Source: JANLUX01 sp031366005
GTDB taxonomy: Bacteria > Bacteroidota > Bacteroidia > AKYH767-A > OLB10
Direction of reading: 5' to 3'
DNA: 64,000 nucleotides
Assembly (NCBI GenBank): GCA_031366005.1
Contig: JANLZB010000076.1
Coordinates: 62,001 to 126,000, forward strand
Part shown: piece after piece, positions 53,339-61,608 of the stretch
Position numbering within the stretch: position 1 is the first letter of the stretch
Layout of the letters: the number at the start of each line of letters is the position of its first letter
Program-made: the position numbers and the translations under genes
Notes under the pieces: generated by a model
The model's input: the letters and a program-made list of their open reading frames with translations, nothing else
Told to the model about the DNA's origin: nothing
The model's database searches: none

Positions 53339-54859
53339 TCAGCTTAATAATTTTTGTTTTCTCTTTTTTAAATAAATGGATTCCAACTTCCTTTTATTTT
53401 TTTTGTAATCAAGTTCGATAAGATAGAGTGGGAGCTTAAAAACAAATTTTCTTCTTAACCATTTATAAACTGTATCAGTAGTTTTTGCACGCTCATTAAT
53501 ATTTACTCCTTTAAATTTTCCTGTTGCCAGGTTTTGCGCATAATAATATTTAAAAGGAATTCCAAATGTTTTAAAATAATGGCCGTAAACCAATGCAGGA
53601 GTTTTTAATAATGGTTCTAAGTCAGCATTTATCATTTCAATCAATTCTTCATGCGAAGCTGGCTTATACGTTGCATCAAAATCATAATAATAGGATTTAC
53701 CAGCCTGAATAGAAGGCTTTCCCCAATACACAGCTTCAATTCCAACGCTTGATCCAAAAGCCAAAACTTTTTCACAGTTAAAAAGTAAATCATAACTACT
53801 TATAGGGCTGTCAGGATTGATGATTGTTAAATTAGGTGAATTCAACTGGCTGATGCCGTTAATTTCAGAGTTAGCGAGATTAGATAAATTCGGATGAACT
53901 CTCAGGTAAAAATGAATATCATTAAATTTTTGAGCATCTTCAATTATTCTACGAATGGCTTCTAATTGTGTGGTGTATAAATCATTTTTCCAGTCAGGGC
54001 CAATAGATGCAAACTCATCTTCTGATGAATTGAAAATGGCAATGTTCCTTTTATTTTTATTCCAGTCATCAGGTAACAAACCCTTTTCCTGTGTTTTGGT
54101 AAATGAATACCAACCCTGATCTTTTCCGGCAACTCTTTCAGTATAGAAACTTTCACCTATAACAATTCTTTTTTCCGGATCTGCATTATTCCATAAATCA
54201 TACATCTTGCTTGCGACATAAGTGCGATCATGAGGTGTAGTATTTTTATAAAGCGAATAATGGTCCTTATCATTTCCTCTCTCATGAATATAACAATCAA
54301 TTCTGCATCGGGCTGCAGCTCTTAAAATTGGTTTTACATGAACAAGCCGTCCGTTGAAAGCATAAACAATATCAGGATTATATTCTTCCATATATTTTAC
54401 CGCTGAAAAATAAACCCATAAAGCAGATTTCAGACAATAATCAATCAGCTTTCTGTTTTTATTAATATCTAACTCCGGTTCACGCAACCACGAAATTATT
54501 GATGACAATGCAGCTGTTCCAACATCAAAATTATCTGTGTAAATATTTTTAATGTCTTCAATTGTATCATAAGATAAATTTACATGGGATGTTTTTTCTT
54601 TGATCTCAGCACTCTTGTGTATGATTGGAAGATCGGTGATTTCTCCTTCAAGCAAACTGCTGCCGCATATACTCATTTGCCTGCATTGAATACAAACATT
54701 TAAAGTGTGATTATTATTCACATCACAAGCCGGCAGATCTCCATTGCAAACAAAACGGTACACAGTATCTCCATTGTTCAAATGATTCTGAATAATTTCC
54801 AATTCAGTTTCAAGGTGTGGTTGCCAGAGTGCATGCGTACTAAATACAAAAATGTTCAT
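53339..54859 (-). CDS. capsule/glycan biosynthesis protein, GT-B-like
   Basis: This is a 506-residue protein with an N-terminal cysteine cluster (CDVNNNHTLNVCIQCRQMSI) and a C-terminal half resembling Kdo/CMP-sugar or CDP-glycerol-type GT-B folds (HFYLRVHPNLSNLANSE; LLFNCEKVLAFGSSVGIEA; WGKPSIQAG). It precedes the pseI gene's downstream flank by 69 bp, so it may transfer the pseudaminic acid made by the adjacent genes. This function is inferred from context only. Confidence 0.6.
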   Translation of the reverse strand: MNIFVFSTHALWQPHLETELEIIQNHLNNGDTVYRFVCNGDLPACDVNNNHTLNVCIQCRQMSICGSSLLEGEITDLPIIHKSAEIKEKTSHVNLSYDTIEDIKNIYTDNFDVGTAALSSIISWLREPELDINKNRKLIDYCLKSALWVYFSAVKYMEEYNPDIVYAFNGRLVHVKPILRAAARCRIDCYIHERGNDKDHYSLYKNTTPHDRTYVASKMYDLWNNADPEKRIVIGESFYTERVAGKDQGWYSFTKTQEKGLLPDDWNKNKRNIAIFNSSEDEFASIGPDWKNDLYTTQLEAIRRIIEDAQKFNDIHFYLRVHPNLSNLANSEINGISQLNSPNLTIINPDSPISSYDLLFNCEKVLAFGSSVGIEAVYWGKPSIQAGKSYYYDFDATYKPASHEELIEMINADLEPLLKTPALVYGHYFKTFGIPFKYYYAQNLATGKFKGVNINERAKTTDTVYKWLRRKFVFKLPLYLIELDYKKNKRKLESIYLKKRKQKLLS

Positions 54860-54928
54860 TGATTAAAATATTGTAATGCAGCTTTCATTGGTATGATTTC
54901 TACTGATGATTTATTTAAGTGGCAGCTG

Positions 54929-55975
54929 TTATTCAACAAGATCAAATGTTAAAGGTGTTCCTTTTTTTATAAATGCTTTTGCTTTTTTACCTAAAACATC
55001 TTCAAAATATTTTGTGTGCAAACCGAGTGCGGGACGAATGGAATGAACATTATTTTTAGAAAATACATCTCCTTTATTCATATCAGCAATTACATAGAGC
55101 GAACGCTTAAAGAATAAATTTTTTTCTTCAGCCGGCTGAACTGCGGTTTGAATTTTTCCAAGTGCAAGAAATGCTTTGTTTGTTTCTTCCACCAATAATT
55201 TCAATTCTTCGGGCTCCATGCTGAATGCGGAGTCCACACCTCCGTCTGATCTTCTTAAAGTAAAATGTTTTTCAATCACTCTTGCGCCTAATGCAACGGA
55301 AGCAATTGAAACGCCAATTCCCATCGTGTGATCAGACAAACCTATCGTGCAATTAAATTTTTCCAAGAGAAAAGGAATTGTAATCAGATTGGTGTTTTCA
55401 GCAGAGGCAGGATAGGTGCTGGTGCATTTGAGAAGAATAATATTTGTGCAACCATTTTTCTTTAAGACTTCCACAGACTCTTCGATATCAGAGATGTTTG
55501 CAACACCTGTACTCATGATCACCGGCTTACCGGTTTGCGCAACTTTCTTTAACAGGATATGATCAGTGTTTTCAAAAGAAGCAATTTTATAACAAGGCAC
55601 CTGGAGGGTTTCAAGAAAATCAACTGCTGTTTCATCAAAGGGAGAACTGAATGCAGTCATTCCTTTTTCTGTTGCACGGTCAAAGATTGGCTTATGCCAC
55701 TCCCACGGAGTGTAGGCTTGTGAATACAAATCATACAATTCTTTACCATCCCACAATGAATTTTTATCATCAATAGTATAAGCCCCTTTCATTGTTATCG
55801 TATCTGCAGTATAAGTTTGCAGTTTGATTGCATCAGCACCCATAGCAGCAGCTGCATCCACTATTTCCAAAGCACGTTTCAATGATTGATTATGATTACC
55901 ACTCATTTCAGCAATGATAAATGGTTTGTGATGGATGCCGATAGTATGATGTGCTATTTTAATATCATTCATCAC
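54929..55975 (-). CDS. pseI: pseudaminic acid synthase
   Basis: This 348-residue NeuB-family enzyme condenses phosphoenolpyruvate with the 2,4-diacetamido altrose sugar to give pseudaminic acid. The TIM barrel carries PFIIAEMSGNHNQSL, AIKLQTYTAD, LLKCTSTYPA, IGLSDHTMGIG and EKHFTL. A C-terminal SAF (antifreeze-like) domain begins near FKRSLYVIADMNKGD. The MSGNHN form favours PseI over NeuB (sialic) synthases. It overlaps the pseG-pseH gene by 11 bp. Confidence 0.9.
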   Translation of the reverse strand: MMNDIKIAHHTIGIHHKPFIIAEMSGNHNQSLKRALEIVDAAAAMGADAIKLQTYTADTITMKGAYTIDDKNSLWDGKELYDLYSQAYTPWEWHKPIFDRATEKGMTAFSSPFDETAVDFLETLQVPCYKIASFENTDHILLKKVAQTGKPVIMSTGVANISDIEESVEVLKKNGCTNIILLKCTSTYPASAENTNLITIPFLLEKFNCTIGLSDHTMGIGVSIASVALGARVIEKHFTLRRSDGGVDSAFSMEPEELKLLVEETNKAFLALGKIQTAVQPAEEKNLFFKRSLYVIADMNKGDVFSKNNVHSIRPALGLHTKYFEDVLGKKAKAFIKKGTPLTFDLVE

Positions 55976-57476
55976 TTGAAAATTTATTTCTGTATAACTT
56001 ATAACTCTGATTACCTTTTTCAGATACTACTTCTTCGTTGGCAAACCCTGCTTTCAGAAAAATATTGTAAGAAGCAATGTTGTCCGTTTTTATATATGCT
56101 GTGATTACTGAACCGGGATTTTTTTCAATATAATCATCACATGCAGTTTTTAACATTTCAACACCGAGTGATTTACCTCTGAAATTTTCATCAATTGAAA
56201 TGCCGATTACAATCTCATTTTCAATTTTATCAATTCTTACCTGACCCACAGTGTTACCCAGATCATTAGAAAACAAATAAAATTTACAATCATCAGAATT
56301 TAATTTTGTCTTAAACCAACTTACATGATCCTGATAACTGACTTGTTCCGTGTTAAAGGAATTGGAACGAACTAAAGGATCGTTAGTCCATTTAAAATAC
56401 AGATCAGTATCTGATGCATCTGCCATTCTAAAATTTAATTTTTCGGTTACGAGTTCTTTGAATACATCCAACAGCCGCTCCGAAGACCTGGCATCAATCA
56501 TCTTACTTTGGTTTTTAATCTGCTCATTAAATATTTCCGTGTCCTGAAATAATTTTTCAAAATTAATTCTTATGTCATCAACACTTAATTGATTCAGGTT
56601 ATTAAAGTCAACAGTTGAATTATATTTAATCAGCGTTTTCAGAATACCAAGCTGGTTTTCGGCAGTATAACCTGAAATCAAACCAATGCCTGTAGCACAA
56701 CATTCGAACGATATAGTGCTTGCAGGACAAATTGCAACATCGCAGCTTTGCAAAAGTTTTTTTAATTCTTTAGCATTAATATTAAAATGAGTAATGATTT
56801 TTACCTGTTTATTTTTTTTTATTAAATCCTGGATGCTTTGCAGATTTAGATTAATCGAGCCAAGCATAAGATGTATCTCAGTTATTCCTTTAACATTTAA
56901 TAATGCCTGAGTAAATTTTAATGAGAGATTGTTTATATCTGCAGCGCCCATGCTGATAAACACTTTTGATATTGTGTTTACTTTTTTAGGTGTTAAAGAA
57001 GTTGTTAAAAATTCTTTGCGTAGCAAAATGTAGTTTAAGCCAAGAAAAAATTTTGTGTATGGTTCTGCAGAATAATCTGATTGTTGAATCTCATCAGCGT
57101 GATTAATAATTGCATCGGCTACATGATGCCATTCATGTAAATCATCAATAGCAACTAATTTAGCATTGGAAGCTTTGATGGTTTTTTGATAATCGGTTTT
57201 AAAATTATATCCATCTAATACAATAATGTCAAGCGGTTTAATGTGTGAATAAAAAGAAGAAGCATCTTCAGAAAAATTATTTGTCTGTGGAAGAACAATT
57301 ATATCATTAGTGCTTTCACTGATTTTATCTATTACACTTTTGTCGGTTTGCTGTAATGCAAATGCAATTGAAAAATCATCTTTAAGCATATCAGCTAAAG
57401 CAAGTGAACGCACCACATGTCCCATTCCTAACGATGCACCTCCATCCGCACGAAAAATCACTCTACGGTTTTTCAT
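55965..57476 (-). CDS. pseG-pseH: PseG-PseH fusion: nucleotidase plus N-acetyltransferase
   Basis: This 503-residue two-domain protein acts in the pseudaminic acid pathway. Residues 1 to about 330 are PseG, the hydrolase that releases UDP (FRADGGASLGMGHVVRSLAL; FISMGAADINNLS). Residues about 335-503 are a GNAT domain (FRMADASDTDLYFKWTNDP; ENFRGKSLGVEML; NIASYNIFLKAGF) matching PseH, which acetylates the 4-amino group. The fused protein can carry out two consecutive steps. It overlaps pseF by 14 bp and pseI by 11 bp. Confidence 0.88.
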   Translation of the reverse strand: MKNRRVIFRADGGASLGMGHVVRSLALADMLKDDFSIAFALQQTDKSVIDKISESTNDIIVLPQTNNFSEDASSFYSHIKPLDIIVLDGYNFKTDYQKTIKASNAKLVAIDDLHEWHHVADAIINHADEIQQSDYSAEPYTKFFLGLNYILLRKEFLTTSLTPKKVNTISKVFISMGAADINNLSLKFTQALLNVKGITEIHLMLGSINLNLQSIQDLIKKNKQVKIITHFNINAKELKKLLQSCDVAICPASTISFECCATGIGLISGYTAENQLGILKTLIKYNSTVDFNNLNQLSVDDIRINFEKLFQDTEIFNEQIKNQSKMIDARSSERLLDVFKELVTEKLNFRMADASDTDLYFKWTNDPLVRSNSFNTEQVSYQDHVSWFKTKLNSDDCKFYLFSNDLGNTVGQVRIDKIENEIVIGISIDENFRGKSLGVEMLKTACDDYIEKNPGSVITAYIKTDNIASYNIFLKAGFANEEVVSEKGNQSYKLYRNKFSSDE

Positions 57477-58158
57477 TTAGTAATTTGTATTTCATTTCTG
57501 CAAGTTTCCAATCAGTTTCATTATCTATATCCTGAGCCTGCATTTCATCAATGATAATTGCGCCTGAATTTTTTGTAAAAAGTGTTCTGTCTTTTAAAAA
57601 TGAATCAACCTTAATCCAATAAAACTGACCTGCGTCATGATAAGCAGCGGGTAAATCCTGTGACCGTATTTCTAAATTCTCCGGAAACATCATTTCCACT
57701 TTCTGCGCTTCTTTTATTCGCAAACTTCGCTGTATAGGATAACCAAATCTGCACACAGGAAAAACGCTGGTGTAATTATTATTATTTAATAAGTTATATC
57801 CTTCTGTTAAAGATGGTTTTGTAATAAATGGAGCAGTGGGATAGAGGCAACAGGCAAATTCATATTGTTGATTGGTGTCTTTTAATTGCTGAATTACTTC
57901 AATAATTACATTAGATGTTGTAGCAAAATCATCTGAAGTTTTTGCGCTTCTGTAAAATGGAATTGTTGCTCCATATTGTTTTGAAATTTCTGCTATTTCG
58001 TTATCATCAGTAGAAACCATTACCTCATCAAACAAACCGGATTGCAATGCAACTTCAATGGAATAGGCGATGATGGGTTTGCCATGGAAAAGCTTAATAT
58101 TTTTTCGCGGGATTCGTTTACTTCCTCCACGTGCAGGAATGATAGCGAGTTTACTCAT
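57463..58158 (-). CDS. pseF: pseudaminic acid cytidylyltransferase
   Basis: This 231-residue CMP-nonulosonate synthetase activates pseudaminic acid with CTP. The N-terminal nucleotide motif is IIPARGGSKRIPRKN, with VSTDDNEIA and the family stretch FACCLYPTAPFI. The end (DNETDWKLAEMKYKLL) is typical of PseF. It overlaps the pseG-pseH gene and lies 20 bp from pseB. Confidence 0.92.
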   Translation of the reverse strand: MSKLAIIPARGGSKRIPRKNIKLFHGKPIIAYSIEVALQSGLFDEVMVSTDDNEIAEISKQYGATIPFYRSAKTSDDFATTSNVIIEVIQQLKDTNQQYEFACCLYPTAPFITKPSLTEGYNLLNNNNYTSVFPVCRFGYPIQRSLRIKEAQKVEMMFPENLEIRSQDLPAAYHDAGQFYWIKVDSFLKDRTLFTKNSGAIIIDEMQAQDIDNETDWKLAEMKYKLLNEKP

Positions 58159-58178
58159 TGTAAAAAGAAAAGAAAATT

Positions 58179-59189
58179 TCAGACATGAAAATCATCATCA
58201 ACATTTTTTGTAATCAGTTCTCTTAATTCTTCAATGGATAGCCACTCCTTATTTGTACCGGATGAATAATTAAATCCTTCGCTTACTTTTTTAGCATTAA
58301 AGTGATTTACAAAATCAATCAATTTCCAATTAGGTACCTGTGGAAGAATTGCATAATATTTACCCATATCATAAGTGGAAAACGAATCAGAAGAGGTGAT
58401 CATTTCTTCATGCACTTTTTCACCGGGCCGGATACCGACTATGCGATGTTCACAGTCAGGTCCTATTGCCATTGCAAGATCAGTAACCTTATAAGAAGGG
58501 ATTTTTGGAACAAACAATTCACCGCCCCAGGCATTATCTAAAGCGTGCAGAACCATATCTACTGCTTCGGGAAGCAGTATGTTAAACCGTGTCATAGTGG
58601 GATCGGTAATGGGCAACATTTTTTCTTTTCTTTTTTTGAGGAAGAAAGGAATAACCGATCCATTTGATCCCATCACGTTTCCATAACGAACGACAGAAAA
58701 TTTTATCTTCTTAAGACCTTTAATATTATTGGCTGCAATAAATAATTTATCAGAAGCAAGTTTGGTGGCACCATATAAATTAATCGGTGCTGCAGCCTTA
58801 TCAGTGGATAAGGCAACCACATTGTCAACTTCGGATTCAAGACACGCCATAATGAGATTTTCTGCACCAATGATATTTGTCTTAATGCACTCCATCGGAT
58901 TGTATTCTGCAATGTGAACATGTTTCATCGCAGCAGCATGTACAACAGTGTCAATTCCTTTTAATGCCATGCGGATACGATCCTGGTCTCTTACATCACC
59001 AATAAAAAAACGCAACTGCGGAAACTTATCATGCGGATAATCAATTTCCATCTGGTGCTGCTTCTGCTCATCACGCGAGAAAATTACCAGGCGCTTGATA
59101 TCGGGATATTTTTCAAGGACAATTTTTACAAAAGCCCTTCCGAATGAACCTGTTCCGCCAGTGATTAAAATAGATTTATTGTTTAACAT
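58179..59189 (-). CDS. pseB: UDP-N-acetylglucosamine 4,6-dehydratase (inverting)
   Basis: This 336-residue SDR performs the first committed step of pseudaminic acid synthesis. It has the loop ITGGTGSFGRAF, the catalytic AAMKHVHIAEYNP segment and NLYGATKLASDKLF with the YxxxK. The tail GIRPGEKVHEEM is characteristic. The next enzyme expected in the operon, PseC, is absent: pseF follows after only 20 bp. pseB overlaps the Wzt gene by 14 bp. Confidence 0.92.
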   Translation of the reverse strand: MLNNKSILITGGTGSFGRAFVKIVLEKYPDIKRLVIFSRDEQKQHQMEIDYPHDKFPQLRFFIGDVRDQDRIRMALKGIDTVVHAAAMKHVHIAEYNPMECIKTNIIGAENLIMACLESEVDNVVALSTDKAAAPINLYGATKLASDKLFIAANNIKGLKKIKFSVVRYGNVMGSNGSVIPFFLKKRKEKMLPITDPTMTRFNILLPEAVDMVLHALDNAWGGELFVPKIPSYKVTDLAMAIGPDCEHRIVGIRPGEKVHEEMITSSDSFSTYDMGKYYAILPQVPNWKLIDFVNHFNAKKVSEGFNYSSGTNKEWLSIEELRELITKNVDDDFHV

Positions 59190-60489
59190 AATTTTTTATG
59201 TTGAAGGTATATTTTTTCCCATCATTGAATTCCCATTGATAGGGAATGACAGGGGAAACAGTATCAGCAGCAATAGTATCAGACAGCACATCATTTAATC
59301 CAACATCCGACAATATGGTGCTGATACTGAATATGGCCACATCCTTTGAATCTGAAATAGGTGTAACTCCATCATCAGCTCTTATTCCCATGTGAATGGT
59401 ATATTGTCCTGTTAATAAAGGCACATTTAAGAAAGTGCATTTGATGATATTTTTACCTTTTGCCAAACTGCTTGTCCTGTATCCATCAATTAGTCCTGAT
59501 GCATTGGTAACTGGTCCACGGTGAGACTTGATGGCGATCCAAATGTAAGGCTTGATAAAATCATGCAGTGAATTCAATTCTGCCTCCACCTCTATATTAT
59601 CACCAAACTGAAAATTGTTCTGAATATTTTTATTGGTATCTCTCAAAGTTATTTTTTCAATAATAACTTTTTCTTCTCCACTGTTTTTTCCAACAATAAA
59701 CTCACCTGAACCGTCAATACTACCACTAAAATAAATTCCTGTAATTTTTTCAGTATCTCCTGATGCCTGAACTTTTCCCTTGTCTAATAAAATAGCCTTA
59801 TTACATAAAGTATTAATGGCTCCCATATTATGACTCACAAACAAAACAGTTCTGCCATGCCCTTTACTCACTTCTTCCATTTTTCCCAAACACTTTTTCT
59901 GGAACTGCGCATCACCCACTGCAAGCACTTCATCTACAATTAAAATTTCTGGTTCGAGATGAGCTGCAACAGCAAATGCTAAGCGAACATACATTCCGCT
60001 TGAATAACGTTTAACGGGAGTATCTAAAAATTTTTCTACTTCTGCGAAAGCAACTATCTCATCAAACTTACTTTTAATTTCTGTTTTGTTCATTCCAAGA
60101 ATGGCACCATTGAGAAAAATATTTTCCCTGCCGGTGAGTTCAGGATGAAAACCTGTACCCACTTCGAGCAGGCTTGCAACGCGACCATCAATGGTGATTG
60201 TTCCGGTGGTTGGTTCGGTAATGCGGCTTAATATTTTCAGCAGTGTGGATTTGCCTGCACCATTGCGACCAATAATACCAATGCGATCACCCTGGTTTAC
60301 TTCAAAATTAATATCCTTTAATGCCCAGAAGATTTCGGATTTCGGAATTGAAATTTCGGATTTCTTTGAAAAGATATTTTTTGTTTTATGAACAATAACA
60401 TCACGCAAGGCAACATATTTTTCCTGTTGCTGATGTTTAAGTAAATAACTCTTGCTAAGATTTTCAACCTTAATGATTGGTTCGCTCAT
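59176..60489 (-). CDS. wzt: ABC polysaccharide exporter ATPase (Wzt) with glycan-binding tail
   Basis: This 437-residue protein is the ATPase of a lipid-linked glycan exporter. Walker A GRNGAGKSTLLKIL, the signature YSSGMYVRLAFAVA, Walker B ILIVDEVLAVGD and the switch histidine in VLFVSHN are all present. Residues from about 265 form the C-terminal immunoglobulin-like domain that binds a capped O-antigen terminus, seen in Wzt but not in KpsT. It pairs with the permease gene 200 bp upstream. Confidence 0.92.
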   Translation of the reverse strand: MSEPIIKVENLSKSYLLKHQQQEKYVALRDVIVHKTKNIFSKKSEISIPKSEIFWALKDINFEVNQGDRIGIIGRNGAGKSTLLKILSRITEPTTGTITIDGRVASLLEVGTGFHPELTGRENIFLNGAILGMNKTEIKSKFDEIVAFAEVEKFLDTPVKRYSSGMYVRLAFAVAAHLEPEILIVDEVLAVGDAQFQKKCLGKMEEVSKGHGRTVLFVSHNMGAINTLCNKAILLDKGKVQASGDTEKITGIYFSGSIDGSGEFIVGKNSGEEKVIIEKITLRDTNKNIQNNFQFGDNIEVEAELNSLHDFIKPYIWIAIKSHRGPVTNASGLIDGYRTSSLAKGKNIIKCTFLNVPLLTGQYTIHMGIRADDGVTPISDSKDVAIFSISTILSDVGLNDVLSDTIAADTVSPVIPYQWEFNDGKKYTFNIKNYVKQ

Positions 60490-60689
60490 GGGTGTTTGAA
60501 GCCTTCGGTGTTAAATCTTTGTGACGCTATTTGAATATCTGCAGCAGGAAATCTCAATGATGTATAATTAAGCGTGCAAAAATAGTTATTGAGGATAATT
60601 GAGTATTAAGGTAATTAGGGTAATTGAGTAATTGGGGAAATAGGAATTACTTAATTACTTCAATTACTTTAATTACCCAACCACTAATT
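60490..60689. other. gap between wzm and wzt with AATTACC palindrome
   Basis: The gap contains an imperfect palindrome (about 60608-60678) of GGTAATTAGGGTAATTGAG phrases against TTACTTTAATTACCC. The same phrase recurs once near 1427. It can form a hairpin between the two exporter genes and may lower downstream expression. No gene seen. Confidence 0.5.
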
Positions 60690-61523
60690 CTAAATAACAT
60701 CAGCAAAACTTTTTTCCATTCGCCTGAAATACCAGATGCCAAGAACAAGAAAAAAAATACTGATGCAAACGGAGATGATAAATCCCTGCCAGTAAATTTT
60801 GATGTTATCTCCTAATATTGACCACCTGAAACCATCTATGACACCCACCATTGGATTTAATGAATAAATAAATTTAAAAACCTGTGGTATCCTTGTACTC
60901 TCGTAAATATCAGCACTGCTGAATGCAACCGGAGAAGCGTACAATCCAAACTGAACAATGAAGGGAATGATGTAACGGAAGTCGCGGTATTTTACATTGA
61001 GCGCTGAAATTAATACACCGGTTCCCAATGCTGTAATAATGGCAAGGAGTAAAAACAATGGTAAAAAAAATATTTGCGGGGCAGGAGGGAAGCGGTAAAT
61101 AATCATCAGCGCCAGCAGGATTACAAATGAAATTAAAAAATCAATCAGGCAAACGATAACGGTGCTTGCAGGGACTATAAGACGTGGAAAATAAACTTTG
61201 GTAAGGAGATTGGAATTTGCAATTAATGAATTGCTTGATTCGCTAAACGCACTGGAAAAAAACTGCCACGGCAAAGTTGCAGCAGCCACCAGCAAAACCC
61301 GCGGAACTCCCTGGTGAGGAATGGAAAACATCCAGCCAATGAACCAGAATGCAGCAATTGTTAAAAGCGGACGTAATACATTCCAGATGATTCCGATTGC
61401 TGTCTGCTTGTACCTGACCTTTACATCGCGCCAGGCAAGAAAATAAAACAAACCGCGAAAACGCCAGAGGTCTTCCCAGTAATGTTTGCGCAGCTTGCCT
61501 GCCTGGATGATGATGCGTTGCAT
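60690..61523 (-). CDS. wzm: ABC polysaccharide exporter permease (Wzm)
   Basis: This 277-residue ABC-2 type permease has six membrane helices. A cytoplasmic N-terminus (DLWRFRGLFYFLAWRDVKVR, then YKQTAIGIIWNVLRPLLTI) precedes helix 1. SLNPMVGVIDGFRW and the C-terminal helix (GFIISVCISIFFLVLGIWYF) close the fold. Together with Wzt it exports a complete lipid-linked glycan. First gene of the long leftward locus. Confidence 0.9.
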   Translation of the reverse strand: MQRIIIQAGKLRKHYWEDLWRFRGLFYFLAWRDVKVRYKQTAIGIIWNVLRPLLTIAAFWFIGWMFSIPHQGVPRVLLVAAATLPWQFFSSAFSESSNSLIANSNLLTKVYFPRLIVPASTVIVCLIDFLISFVILLALMIIYRFPPAPQIFFLPLFLLLAIITALGTGVLISALNVKYRDFRYIIPFIVQFGLYASPVAFSSADIYESTRIPQVFKFIYSLNPMVGVIDGFRWSILGDNIKIYWQGFIISVCISIFFLVLGIWYFRRMEKSFADVI

Positions 61524-61608
61524 GTAGCAAGTTTAAAGTTTAAGGTTTGAAGTTTAAAGTTACGTGCGATTGCAACCGTAAACCGTAAAATGGAAACCGT
61601 AAACTAAT

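Noticed and set aside
61243..61530. 95-codon frame overlapping wzm
   Set aside because: It is an out-of-frame shadow of the permease with no family features.
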